Assembly (NCBI RefSeq): GCF_002091715.1
Contig: NZ_BDAG01000011.1
Location: 94,522-158,521 of the forward strand
Origin: Pseudomonas migulae NBRC 103157
GTDB lineage: Bacteria; Pseudomonadota; Gammaproteobacteria; Pseudomonadales; Pseudomonadaceae
Direction of reading: 5' to 3'
Length of the DNA stretch: 64,000 nt
Both the position numbers and the translations under genes were made by a program. Each line of letters begins with the position of its first letter. Positions within the stretch are counted from its first letter, which is position 1. This document shows, piece by piece, positions 55,343 through 63,708 of the stretch. The notes beneath the pieces are model-generated. The model made no database searches. It was not told the DNA's origin and was given only the letters and a program-made list of their open reading frames with translations.

Positions 55343-55846
55343 TTATTGGTGGGGGGCAAGGATCAAACGCTCATCCTCTTTGAAAAAATGCTCATCGCAG
55401 TTATTGCCTGTGCCACTGCGATCAACCACCAGGAAGTCATCCCGCTTTTCGATCGTCAGCACCGGGTGGTGCCAGACGCCGCGATGGTAATTAATGCCCT
55501 GCCTGCCGTTGGTGACGAAGGCGCGGACCAAGCCTGATACAGGTTCATCGCCAAGTGGCGCGACCACGATCAGAAAGGGGTTGCCGAGCAGCGGAATGAA
55601 AGCCTGGCTGCCCAGCGGGTGACGCTCCAGCATGCAGACGGTCAGCGGCATGTCCTGCGCGTCGGCGCGGAAGATGCTGATGATCGCCTTGTCCTCTGGC
55701 GTGGCGGTTTCCACCGTCGCCAGTTTGTGAAAGCGCATGGTCGAACCGTTGTTGATCATGAAGTGATCGCTGCCGTCGGTTTCGATCACGTCACCGAATG
55801 GGGCGAAGGCTTCTTTGGTCAGCGGTTCAATCGTCAGTGTGCGCAT
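55343..55846 (-). CDS. allA: Ureidoglycolate lyase
   Basis: AllA splits (S)-ureidoglycolate into glyoxylate and urea, the last step of ureide breakdown. The 167-residue cupin-like protein matches: MRTLTIEPLTKEAFAPFGDVIE, MLERHPLGSQAFIPL, NGRQGINYHRGVWHHPVL and the C-terminal FKEDERLILA. It is between allantoicase (upstream) and puuD (downstream, 50 bp). GCATACGC... before the ATG at 55846 gives no strong ribosome site. Confidence 0.95.
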   Translation of the reverse strand: MRTLTIEPLTKEAFAPFGDVIETDGSDHFMINNGSTMRFHKLATVETATPEDKAIISIFRADAQDMPLTVCMLERHPLGSQAFIPLLGNPFLIVVAPLGDEPVSGLVRAFVTNGRQGINYHRGVWHHPVLTIEKRDDFLVVDRSGTGNNCDEHFFKEDERLILAPHQ

Positions 55847-55887
55847 GCTGGTCTTCTTATCCAAAATTTGTGTTGTTTGATCTGACG

Positions 55888-55957
55888 CCTTCGCGAGCAA
55901 GCCCGCTCCCACAGGGGAATGCATTTCAAATGTGGGAGCGGGCTTGCTCGCGAATGG
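55888..55957. repeat. REPIN, CGCGAGCAAG family (short)
   Basis: Arms CCTTCGCGAGCAAGCCCGC and GCGGGCTTGCTCGCGAATGG around about 25 bases. Confidence 0.92.
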
Positions 55958-55966
55958 CCTCAGCGC

Positions 55967-56962
55967 TTATTTAGCGACCTTGCCAAGGACGCGCAGGCGA
56001 CTCACACCACCATCCGGGAACACGTTCAGGCGGATGTGGGTGATCGGGCCCAGTGCCTTGATCTGCTCGGCGAAGGTGTGTTCGGCGTGCATTTCCAGTT
56101 TCTGCGCCGGCAGCAGTTCACGCCAGAACAGCGATTGGGTTTCGATCTGGCTGTCGGTGCCGCCCTTTACGAACGCGCCCTGAATCGAGCAGGTGTCCGG
56201 GTAGTTGCCCTTGAAGTGCAGCGTGTCGACGATGACTTTCTCGATTTCGCCGGCATGCCCCAGCGCGACGATGACCCAGTCATTGCCCGGTGTACGACGA
56301 CGTGCGGTTTCCCAGCCGTCGCCCATGTTGATGCCACGTCCCGGGTTGAGGATGTTGCTCATGCGGCCGAAGTGTTCGTCGGAGCAGGCGAGGGCGCGGC
56401 CACCGTTCAGGGCTGCGGCCAGGTCAACCTGCTCGTTGTCACCGACAGCGGACCAGTCGCGGAACGGAATGCCGTACACACGCAGACGGGCCACGCCACC
56501 ATCCGGGTAGATGTTGAAGCGCAGGTGGCTGAAGGCCTGGTCGTTATTGATTTCGTGATAGTGGTGGCTGTTGCCTTGCAGCTCGACGGCCGACAGCACT
56601 TCAGTCCACTGGGTGTTGTCGTCCGGCTCGCCCGAAGCGATGAAGCAGGCTTCCAGCGAAGTCGACGGCGGGAAGTTGCCGGTGAAGAATGAAGTGTCGA
56701 TGTCCACGCCTTTGATCGAGCCCGGTACGCCCAGGCGGATCACCGCGCTGTCGTAGCCTTCGAAGCGCTTGCGGCGCGACTCCCAGCCGTCCATCCACTT
56801 GCCGTTGTCATCGAACACGCCCTCCTTCCACACGGCCGGGGTCGGTTGGAACAGACGGTTGGCGTCTGCGAACCAGTCATCGGTGACCGAGATGATTTTG
56901 GTGCCCAGGCGGGCGTCGGCCAGGTTGACGAACTTCTCGAAAGGTACAGCGTAAGCTTTCAT
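55967..56962 (-). CDS. alc: Allantoicase
   Basis: Allantoicase hydrolyses allantoate to ureidoglycolate and urea. The 331-residue protein is two repeats of a jelly-roll domain, visible as paired motifs: DGWESRRKR and [28 protein letters not shown] and [19 protein letters not shown]. It is 88 bp downstream of uraD and 120 bp (with a REPIN) upstream of allA. Confidence 0.96.
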   Translation of the reverse strand: MKAYAVPFEKFVNLADARLGTKIISVTDDWFADANRLFQPTPAVWKEGVFDDNGKWMDGWESRRKRFEGYDSAVIRLGVPGSIKGVDIDTSFFTGNFPPSTSLEACFIASGEPDDNTQWTEVLSAVELQGNSHHYHEINNDQAFSHLRFNIYPDGGVARLRVYGIPFRDWSAVGDNEQVDLAAALNGGRALACSDEHFGRMSNILNPGRGINMGDGWETARRRTPGNDWVIVALGHAGEIEKVIVDTLHFKGNYPDTCSIQGAFVKGGTDSQIETQSLFWRELLPAQKLEMHAEHTFAEQIKALGPITHIRLNVFPDGGVSRLRVLGKVAK

Positions 56963-57050
56963 TCTTCTTGTCTGCCTTTAATAAGTTGGCTTGGGATGCT
57001 TGCAGTGCCCTGGGTGCTATTCGCGTTTAAGAACACTCGGGCAAGGCTCG

Positions 57051-57566
57051 CTATAGGGTCAGTAAACGGAACAGGGCGATCTTGTTGATCTCCGCCAGCG
57101 CGCATTTGAATTCGGTGTCTGCCGGGTTGTGAATGCGCGTTTCGAACGCCGCGAGGATCTGATGCCGGTTGCTGCCTTTTACCGCCATGATGAAGGGAAA
57201 CTTGAACTTGGTTTTGTAGGCGTCGTTCAGCTCGGTGAAGCGAGAAAACTCTTCGGCCGTGCATTGGTGAATACCGGCGCCAGCCTGTTCATGGGTGCTG
57301 GCTTCGGTCAGTTGGCCCTGGACGGCGGCTTTGCCGGCCAGGTCCGGGTGAGCGTTGATCAGGGCCAGTTGGCTTTCGTGATCAGCACTCAACAGGATGT
57401 CGCTCATGCGCTGGTGCAGGGTTTCGATCTCGTCGATCGACGCGTCCAGGCCCAGGTCGAAGGCCTTTTCGGCCACCCATGGCGAATGTTCGTAGATGTC
57501 GGCGAAGGCGGCGACAAACGCGTCGCGGCTCAGGGTCGAGGGCTTCAGTGTCTGGAAGTGGCTCAT
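57051..57566 (-). CDS. uraD: OHCU decarboxylase
   Basis: UraD converts 2-oxo-4-hydroxy-4-carboxy-5-ureidoimidazoline into (S)-allantoin. The 171-residue helical protein has the catalytic histidine region LINAHPDLAGKAA, then LTEASTHEQAGAGI and FKFPFIMAVKG. It overlaps puuE by four bases (ATGA), the normal translational coupling in this pathway. Confidence 0.96.
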   Translation of the reverse strand: MSHFQTLKPSTLSRDAFVAAFADIYEHSPWVAEKAFDLGLDASIDEIETLHQRMSDILLSADHESQLALINAHPDLAGKAAVQGQLTEASTHEQAGAGIHQCTAEEFSRFTELNDAYKTKFKFPFIMAVKGSNRHQILAAFETRIHNPADTEFKCALAEINKIALFRLLTL

Positions 57567-58489
57567 TTTGCAGCCCCTTGGTACGGGTGGGTTTCGTGCC
57601 AGTGGCGAGCGATGTCGACACGGCGGCTGAACCACACCTGTTCATGACTTTTAGCGTATTCGATAAAGCGCTTGAGCGAGGCCAGGCGCGCCGGACGGCC
57701 GATCAGGCGGCAGTGCAGGCCGATCGAAAGCATCTTCGGAGCTTCGGCGCCTTCGGCGTACAGCACGTCGAACGCATCTTTGAGGTATTCGAAGAAATCG
57801 TCCCCCTTGTTGAACCCCTGGACCTGGGTGAAGCGCATGTCGTTGGTGTCCAGTGTGTACGGGATCACCAGGTGCGGCTTGCCGGTCGGATTGTTCGGTT
57901 CCCAATAGGGCAGGTCGTCGTCGTAGGTGTCGCTGTCGTAGAGGAAACCGCCTTCTTCCATCACCAGGCGACGGGTGTTCGGACCGGTGCGGCCGGTGTA
58001 CCAGCCCAGCGGGCGTTCGCCGGTGATTTCGGTGAGCACGCGGATCGCTTCGAGCATGTGCTCGCGTTCCTGGGCTTCGTCCATGTACTGGTAGTCGATC
58101 CAGCGGTAGCCGTGGCTGCAGATTTCGTGGCCAGCATCGACCATCGCGCGGATCACGTCCGGGTGACGCTGGGCGGCCATGGCCACGGCGAAGATGGTCA
58201 GCGGAATGTCGGATTCCTTGAACAGTTTCAGAACCCGCCAGACGCCGGCGCGGCTGCCATACTCGTAAAGGGATTCCATGCTCATGTTGCGCTCGCCTTG
58301 CAGCGGCTGCGCCGAGACCATTTCAGAGAGGAAGGCTTCGGATTCTTTATCGCCGTGCAGGATGTTGCGTTCGCCGCCTTCTTCGTAATTGAGCACGAAG
58401 GACAGGGCGATGCGAGCGTTGCCCGGCCAGTGTGGGTGAGGAGGGTTACTGCCGTAACCGATCAGGTCGCGTGGGTAGTCAGCGCTCAC
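57563..58489 (-). CDS. puuE: Allantoinase PuuE (polysaccharide-deacetylase type)
   Basis: PuuE opens allantoin to allantoate by a metal-free mechanism. The 308-residue protein begins MSADYPRDLIGYGSNPPHPHWPGNARIAL (GTG start at 58489, preceded by AGGAAGA) and has ICSHGYRWIDYQ, TGRTGPNTRRLV and a NodB-like barrel. It is first gene of puuE-uraD and has a TTGTATACAA palindrome 85 bp upstream. Confidence 0.96.
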   Translation of the reverse strand: MSADYPRDLIGYGSNPPHPHWPGNARIALSFVLNYEEGGERNILHGDKESEAFLSEMVSAQPLQGERNMSMESLYEYGSRAGVWRVLKLFKESDIPLTIFAVAMAAQRHPDVIRAMVDAGHEICSHGYRWIDYQYMDEAQEREHMLEAIRVLTEITGERPLGWYTGRTGPNTRRLVMEEGGFLYDSDTYDDDLPYWEPNNPTGKPHLVIPYTLDTNDMRFTQVQGFNKGDDFFEYLKDAFDVLYAEGAEAPKMLSIGLHCRLIGRPARLASLKRFIEYAKSHEQVWFSRRVDIARHWHETHPYQGAAK

Positions 58490-58573
58490 TGCAGTCTTCC
58501 TTCTTGTTCGTTGACAGTTTGTGTGGCGTGCCTGCAAGTGGGAAGTCAGGCTGGCGTCACAGCGATGGACTGA

Positions 58574-58583
58574 TTGTATACAA
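58574..58583. promoter_or_regulatory. TTGTATACAA palindrome before puuE
   Basis: A perfect 10-bp palindrome 85-94 bp upstream of puuE. It fits the GT-N-AC pattern of FadR-type GntR repressors and recurs at 61616-61625. Confidence 0.6.
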
Positions 58584-58770
58584 CTTTATATCCACTTTGT
58601 AAGCCTGAATTTTCGCATTTTTCATCAGCTGTCATCTTCACATGGTATTGCAAGAAACCTGCCTGATTGGTCAGCTAATGGATGGAAGGTCCAGAGATCG
58701 TATGGTTTACCGACGGATTCGTTGGCAAATTACGAATGGCGGCGGTGGTGCTAAAAATGTCGTTTTTATT

Positions 58771-58780
58771 GTGTACAATT
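58771..58780. promoter_or_regulatory. TTGTGTACAA site before uraH
   Basis: One base different from the palindromes at 58574 and 61616; lies 130 bp upstream of uraH in an AT-rich promoter region. Confidence 0.5.
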
Positions 58781-58909
58781 TTTTTGAAAAGTGTCTTAAT
58801 CAGTCGCTCGCCGCAGCTTTTCGTGCTCCGAATCGGTGCGGTCTCCTTTTCAACTGACTTCAGGAGGCGCGAGGTCTGACTGCTCCACGCAGGCAGGCGC
58901 GCAGAATCA

Positions 58910-59263
58910 ATGGGACGTTTGACTACACACGTTTTGGACGCTGCACACGGTTGCCCGGGCAGTTCGATCAAGGTCGAGCTGTACCGCGTTGAAGGTTCGC
59001 AACTGGAATTGGTCGCCAGTGCCATCACCAACAACGACGGCCGTGTCGATGCACCGCTGCTGCAGGGCGATGACTACCGTACCGGGGTCTATCAGGTCCA
59101 GTTCCATGCGGGTGATTACTACCGCGCCCGGGGCGTTCAACTGCCGGAGCCTGCGTTCCTGGATGTGGTGGTGCTGCGTTTCGGCATCTCTGCGGAACAG
59201 GATCACTATCACGTGCCGCTGCTGATTTCGCCCTACAGCTATTCCACGTACCGCGGCAGCTGA
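58910..59263 (+). CDS. uraH: 5-hydroxyisourate hydrolase
   Basis: The transthyretin-related enzyme hydrolyses 5-hydroxyisourate to OHCU, between PuuD and UraD. The 117-residue protein has the three signature blocks: THVLDAAHGCPG (His), the central YRTGVYQ, and the C-terminal YSYSTYRGS. It has no signal peptide. It is divergent from puuE across a 420-bp region with two palindromic sites. A terminator follows. Confidence 0.97.
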   Translation: MGRLTTHVLDAAHGCPGSSIKVELYRVEGSQLELVASAITNNDGRVDAPLLQGDDYRTGVYQVQFHAGDYYRARGVQLPEPAFLDVVVLRFGISAEQDHYHVPLLISPYSYSTYRGS

Positions 59264-59322
59264 TCCCCCAAGCAGCTGCCTCCTCCGAGAAGCGACTGCG
59301 CATATAGCTTCTTTGGTCTTTC

Positions 59323-59349
59323 GCCCGCTCACACTGCGGGCTTTTTTTT
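59323..59349 (+). terminator. uraH terminator
   Basis: GCCCGC / GCGGGC with a TCACACT loop followed by eight Ts. Confidence 0.9.
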
Positions 59350-59363
59350 GCCCGTCGAAAGTC

Positions 59364-59440
59364 AAAAGATCGCAGCCTTCGGCAGCTCCTACAGAGGAAC
59401 GCATTCCAAATGTAGGAGCTGCCGAAGGCTGCGATCTTTT
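59364..59440. repeat. Perfect 30-bp inverted repeat, AAAAGATCGCAGCC family
   Basis: Both arms (59364-59393 and 59411-59440) are exact inverses. They start AAAAGATCGCAGCCTTCGG and end AGCTCCTACA, and are separated by 17 bases. The terminal TGTAGGAGC resembles the other REPs but the inner sequence is a different family. Confidence 0.93.
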
Positions 59441-59444
59441 GCTC

Positions 59445-60071
59445 TTAGCGGCTCAACAGAGATGCAGCGCCTGCACCACTGAACAACCCGGCACTCACCC
59501 GGTTGAACCAACTCTGCCCCTTGCCACTACGCAAATACCGCGCCGCCCCATGCGCACCCAGCCCGTAAGCCAATTTGCACAGCAGATCCAGCACGGTCCA
59601 CGTCGCAATCATCACCAGCAACTGCGGCAGGAACGGTTGCCCCGCACTCAAGAACTGCGGCAGGAACGCGGCAAAGAACAGGATGTCTTTCGGATTGCTC
59701 GCACCCAGTACAAAGGCGCGTCCGAACAGGGCACGAAAGCGGGGGGCCGGGGCTGCCTGAGGCACTTCGGCGCCGACCGAGGGCAGCCGCGATTGCTGCC
59801 AGCTCTGCCAGGCGAGGTAGAACAGGTACAACGCACCGACGATTTTCAGCACGCTGAACAGTTGTTCCGACGCCAGCAACAACGCACCCAGACCCAGGGC
59901 CGATGCGCTGAGCAAGCAGATCGAAGCAAACACGCCTCCCAGAAACGCCGGGTACGAACGACGCAAACCGTAATTCAGACTGTTGCTGATCATCAGCAAA
60001 GACAAGGGCCCCGGGATCAGGATCACCACCAGCGCAGCGCCGCTGAACAGCAGCCAGGTTTCCAGACTCAT
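59445..60071 (-). CDS. LysE/RhtB-family amino acid exporter
   Basis: The 208-residue protein has the LysE layout of about six helices: WLLFSGAALVVILIPGPLSLLMISNSLNYGLRRS (with the conserved GP), FLGGVFASICLLSASALGLGALLL, ALYLFYLAWQSW and RAFVLGASNPKDILFFAAFLPQF. It exports an amino acid or similar solute. Position inside the purine island may be incidental. Confidence 0.92.
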   Translation of the reverse strand: MSLETWLLFSGAALVVILIPGPLSLLMISNSLNYGLRRSYPAFLGGVFASICLLSASALGLGALLLASEQLFSVLKIVGALYLFYLAWQSWQQSRLPSVGAEVPQAAPAPRFRALFGRAFVLGASNPKDILFFAAFLPQFLSAGQPFLPQLLVMIATWTVLDLLCKLAYGLGAHGAARYLRSGKGQSWFNRVSAGLFSGAGAASLLSR

Positions 60072-60136
60072 CACTTTCCTCCATTTGCACAAAAGCCTCA
60101 CCCGACGGGGTGAGGCTGTTTTGAACTGTGTACCGC

Positions 60137-61486
60137 TTACAAGAAAATGAACTTCGCGATGAAGATCGCGCAAAGCACCCACAGACTGACGGAAATTTCC
60201 TTGTACTTGCCGGTGCCGGCCTTCAGCGCCACGTAGGTGATGAAGCCCAGCGCGATACCATCGGCGACCGAGAAGGTCAGCGGCATCATGATCGCGGTGA
60301 CGATCGCCGGAATGCTGTCGGTCGCTTCGTCCCATTCGATGTGCGCCATGCCGCCCATCATCAGCATTGCTACATAAATCAGCGCGCCGGCGGTGGCATA
60401 GGCAGGGATCATGCCAGCGAGCGGTGCGAAAAACATGGCTGCAATAAATAGCACACCTACGGTCACTGCGGTAAGACCAGTCCGACCACCCGCGGCGACG
60501 CCCGCGGCACTTTCCACATAGCTTGTTACCGGAGGAACACCCACCACGGCTCCGAATACGCTGGAGGCGCTATCGGCTTTCATGGCACGAGAAAGGTTTT
60601 CGATCCGCCCGTCCGCGTTCACCAGATTGGCGCGCTGGGCAACGCCCATCAGGGTGCCGGCGGTGTCGAACATGTGCACGAAGAGGAAGGCCAGCACCAC
60701 GCTGATCATGCTGACGTTGAACACGCCGGCGACGTTCATGGCCATCCAAGTCGGTGCCAGGCTCGGCGGTGCCGACATGATCCCTTCGTAATGCACCAGG
60801 CCCAGGCCCCAGCCAGCCAGCGTCACAGTGATAATGCTGATGAGGATCGCACCGAAAACCTTGTGATAGCTGAGTACGGCGATCATCAGGAAGCAGATGG
60901 CGGCCAGCAGTGGGCCAGGTTCGCGCAACGAACCCAGCTTGATCAGGGTGGCCGGGCTATCGACGACGATACCAGCGGTTTTCAAGCCGATCAGCCCGAG
61001 AAACAGACCGACCCCCGCGCCCATCGCAAAGCGCAGGCTCACCGGAATGCTGTTGAGCAGCCATTCGCGGATCTTGGAAAAGGTCAGAATCATGAACAAC
61101 ACGCCGGAAACAAACACCGCGCCAAGGGCGGTTTCCCAGTTGTAGCCCATGGTGCCGACCACGGTGTAGGTAAAGAAAGCGTTCAGGCCCATGCCCGGCG
61201 CGAGGCCGACCGGCCAGTTGGCGTACAGACCCATCAACAGGCAGCCCAGCGCGGCGGCGATGCAAGTGGCGACGAACGCGGCCCCGTGATCGATCCCGGC
61301 GTCAGCCATGATGTTAGGGTTGACGAAGATGATGTAAGCCATGGTGATAAAGGTTGTCAGACCGGCAATCAGCTCGGTCTTCACCGTGGTGCCATGCAAG
61401 CTGAGTTTGAAGATGCGCTCCAGCCAGCCATTGCGTAACGGCGGCGAGAGTTCCAGCGTCGGGGCTTCGGATTTGCGGCTTTCCAC
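60137..61486 (-). CDS. NCS2-family purine permease (AzgA/GhxP-like)
   Basis: The 449-residue transporter belongs to the AzgA-like branch that imports adenine, guanine or hypoxanthine by proton symport. Motifs include ELIAGLTTFITMAYIIFVNPNIMADAG, LAPGMGLNAFFTYTVVG, HMFDTAGTLMGVAQRANLVN and VPPVTSYVESAAGVAAGGRTGLTAV, with about 12-14 helices. It stands alone. A 12-bp palindrome (TTTGTATACAAA) lies 129 bp upstream, shared with the puuE region. Confidence 0.94.
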   Translation of the reverse strand: MESRKSEAPTLELSPPLRNGWLERIFKLSLHGTTVKTELIAGLTTFITMAYIIFVNPNIMADAGIDHGAAFVATCIAAALGCLLMGLYANWPVGLAPGMGLNAFFTYTVVGTMGYNWETALGAVFVSGVLFMILTFSKIREWLLNSIPVSLRFAMGAGVGLFLGLIGLKTAGIVVDSPATLIKLGSLREPGPLLAAICFLMIAVLSYHKVFGAILISIITVTLAGWGLGLVHYEGIMSAPPSLAPTWMAMNVAGVFNVSMISVVLAFLFVHMFDTAGTLMGVAQRANLVNADGRIENLSRAMKADSASSVFGAVVGVPPVTSYVESAAGVAAGGRTGLTAVTVGVLFIAAMFFAPLAGMIPAYATAGALIYVAMLMMGGMAHIEWDEATDSIPAIVTAIMMPLTFSVADGIALGFITYVALKAGTGKYKEISVSLWVLCAIFIAKFIFL

Positions 61487-61614
61487 AGCGAGTACTCCTC
61501 AAGAGTTTTATTGTTATTTCCAGGGCCGGACCCATGAGGGTGGCAGCGGCCCTTTGAGGCATTCGCGAATTTGTTGACCGCTTGGTCAGGAACTCGCACG
61601 CAGTGGATTATGCT

Positions 61615-61626
61615 TTTGTATACAAA
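61615..61626. promoter_or_regulatory. TTTGTATACAAA palindrome before the purine permease
   Basis: A perfect 12-bp palindrome containing the 10-mer found before puuE, about 130 bp upstream of the permease ATG. Confidence 0.6.
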
Positions 61627-61696
61627 TAATGCAAATAATGTTTTTGGTTTTGTGGACGAAAAGTTTGGCAATAGAGATATATCGCCTGTGAAGACG

Positions 61697-61783
61697 CCTT
61701 CGCGAGCAAGCCCGCTCCCACAGGTGACCGAGTTCTCTCAGGAGAATACGGTCACCTGTGGGAGCGGGCTTGCTCGCGAAGGG
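61697..61783. repeat. REPIN, CGCGAGCAAG family with 34-bp perfect arms
   Basis: The inverted arms start CCTTCGCGAGCAAGCC and extend without mismatch through the inner CAGGTGACCG, leaving an 18-19-base loop. Confidence 0.94.
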
Positions 61784-61820
61784 GCCGGATCGGCTAATAA
61801 AGATTTGGCAGGCGGAACAC

Positions 61821-62267
61821 TCAGTCCACGAGCGCCTGGGATTGCCCCAACGCTTTATTTACCGCCAACCACCCATCCACCGCCGTCTCCCCAGCCTCGG
61901 CAAACACCCGCTCCAGCAATTTCACCTGCTCACGCCGTAACGACTGTTCGAACCGTGCACCCTCCGCGGTCAGTTCCAGCAAGCGCTTGCGCTTGTCCGT
62001 CTCCGACGCAACGCTGTCCACCAGATGCATTTCCACCAACTGGCGCAGCGGAATGTTCAACGCCTGCTTGCTCACACCCAGCAACGCCAGCAATTCCTTG
62101 ACGCTCAGGTGTGGGTAACGGGCGATGAAAAACACAATGCGTTGATGCACCCGGCTCAAGCCGCGTCGCTCGAGCATTTCGTCGGCCTTGGCGGTGAATG
62201 CCTGGTAGCCGAAGAAAAACGCTTCCATGGCCTGCTGTTGGGAGGCGGGATTTTTAAGGTCAAGCAT
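61821..62267 (-). CDS. MarR-family transcriptional regulator
   Basis: The 148-residue winged-helix protein has RVHQRIVFFIARYPHLSVKELLALLGVSKQALNIPLRQLVEMHLVDSVASETDKRKRLLELTAEGARFE, the MarR DNA-binding core. It is divergent from the aminotransferase at 62350 across 82 bp and probably represses it. No redox cysteine is present. Ligand unknown. Confidence 0.92.
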   Translation of the reverse strand: MLDLKNPASQQQAMEAFFFGYQAFTAKADEMLERRGLSRVHQRIVFFIARYPHLSVKELLALLGVSKQALNIPLRQLVEMHLVDSVASETDKRKRLLELTAEGARFEQSLRREQVKLLERVFAEAGETAVDGWLAVNKALGQSQALVD

Positions 62268-62349
62268 GTTGACGTATCCGTTCGGGTTGTCGTAATTTCG
62301 GTCAACCAGTTTGACTCATTTTCCTCAGGCCTCGCTACAGGTGACCCCT

Positions 62350-63516
62350 ATGGCTTTTTCCGAACGTGTCTCGCGCCTTAAAAGTTCTCTGATCCGTGAA
62401 ATCCTTGCAGCGGCCCAACGACCGGAAGTGATGTCGTTCGCCGGCGGCCTGCCCGCCGAAGCCATGTTGCCGAAAGTCGAATGGGCCGACATGCCGCTGT
62501 CCATGGGCCAATACGGTATGAGCGAAGGCGAGCCGGCGCTGCGTGAAGCGTTGGCGGCGCAGGCGCGAGCATTGGGCGTGCCATGTGAGGCGAGCCAAGT
62601 GTTGGTGGTCAGCGGTTCCCAGCAAACTCTCGATCTGGCAGCGAAGCTCTACATCGACAAAGGCACCGAAATCCTGCTTGAAGCACCGACTTACCTGGCC
62701 GCATTGCAGATCTTTCAACTGTTCGGTGCCGATTGCATTACCGTCCCGCTGGAGGCCGATGGTCCGAACCTGACGCAACTGCGGGCACGTCTGGAAAAAC
62801 ACCGCCCGGCGTTCATCTACCTGATCCCGACCTTCCAGAACCCGTCGGCCGTGCGCTACAGCGAAGCCAAGCGCGACGCTGTGGCAGCCTTGCTGGATGA
62901 GTTCGGCGTCACGCTGATTGAAGACGAGCCGTACCGCGAGCTGACTTTCGACGGTGGCAGTGCGACGCCGATTGTCAGTCGCTTGAAAAAAGCCAGCTGG
63001 ATTTACACCGGCACCGTGTCGAAAACTCTGTTGCCGGGGTTGCGCGTCGGTTACCTGATTGCGAGTCCGGACCTGTTCCCGCACTTGCTGAAGCTCAAGC
63101 AATCCGCCGACCTGCACACCAATCGCGTCGGCCAGTGGCAGGCGTTGCAATGGATCGGCACAGAGAAATTCCAGCATCACCTGAGTGAGCTGCGGGACTT
63201 CTACCGGGTTCGGCGGGACGCATTTCAGTCGGCGCTGGAAACCCATTTCTCTGATCTGGCCGACTGGAACATACCGCAGGGCGGGCTGTTTTTCTGGCTG
63301 ACATTGAAGCAACCGCTGGATACGCGGGCATTGCTCAAGGCGGCGCTGGCGGCGGATGTGGCGTTCATGCCAGGTGAGCCGTTTTTCCCTGAACCGGATA
63401 GCCATCCGGGGCATTTGCGACTGAACTTCAGCCATATCGATCCGGCGCGGCTGGATGAAGGGTTGAAGCGATTGGCGGCGGTGGTGCGTCAGGCGCAGGC
63501 GGCGAAAGCGGCTTGA
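62350..63516 (+). CDS. PLP-dependent aminotransferase (class I, LysN/Aro8-like)
   Basis: The 388-residue fold-type I enzyme resembles the aminotransferase part of MocR proteins and 2-aminoadipate aminotransferases. It has MSFAGGLPAEAMLP near the N-terminus, SGSQQTLDLAAKLY, IPTFQNPSA, EDEPYRELTF and the PLP lysine in TGTVSKTLLPGLRVGYL. AGGTGA precedes the ATG at 62350. Substrate unknown; divergent MarR control likely. Confidence 0.93.
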   Translation: MAFSERVSRLKSSLIREILAAAQRPEVMSFAGGLPAEAMLPKVEWADMPLSMGQYGMSEGEPALREALAAQARALGVPCEASQVLVVSGSQQTLDLAAKLYIDKGTEILLEAPTYLAALQIFQLFGADCITVPLEADGPNLTQLRARLEKHRPAFIYLIPTFQNPSAVRYSEAKRDAVAALLDEFGVTLIEDEPYRELTFDGGSATPIVSRLKKASWIYTGTVSKTLLPGLRVGYLIASPDLFPHLLKLKQSADLHTNRVGQWQALQWIGTEKFQHHLSELRDFYRVRRDAFQSALETHFSDLADWNIPQGGLFFWLTLKQPLDTRALLKAALAADVAFMPGEPFFPEPDSHPGHLRLNFSHIDPARLDEGLKRLAAVVRQAQAAKAA

Positions 63517-63532
63517 GGGGAGGGGAGAAACA

Positions 63533-63560
63533 AATAAACCGGCTCGAGGGCCGGTTTATT
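63533..63560. terminator. Bidirectional terminator
   Basis: AATAAACCGGC / GCCGGTTTATT hairpin with A- and T-rich flanks after the aminotransferase gene. Confidence 0.85.
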
Positions 63561-63591
63561 TGGTCTGGGTTTTGTGGTGTTCGAGCGGGCT

Positions 63592-63682
63592 TCATCGCCA
63601 GCAAGCCGGCTCCTACAAGGGGTGTGGCGCTCACGAATCCAGTGTGCGCCGCCTATTTGTAGGAGCGGGCTTGCTGGCGATG
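63592..63682. repeat. REPIN, mixed arms
   Basis: Left arm TCATCGCCAGCAAGCCGGCTC belongs to the GCCGGC family; the right arm GTAGGAGCGGGCTTGCTGG is a hybrid of both families. Confidence 0.88.
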
Positions 63683-63708
63683 GCGTCCTTCAGGACACCG
63701 CCAAAACC

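Larger units (their letters stand above)
61487..61820. other. Spacer upstream of the purine permease
   Basis: The 334-base gap contains the permease promoter region, a TTTGTATACAAA palindrome, an AT-rich tract (61620-61665) and a REPIN. No gene is apparent. Confidence 0.6.
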
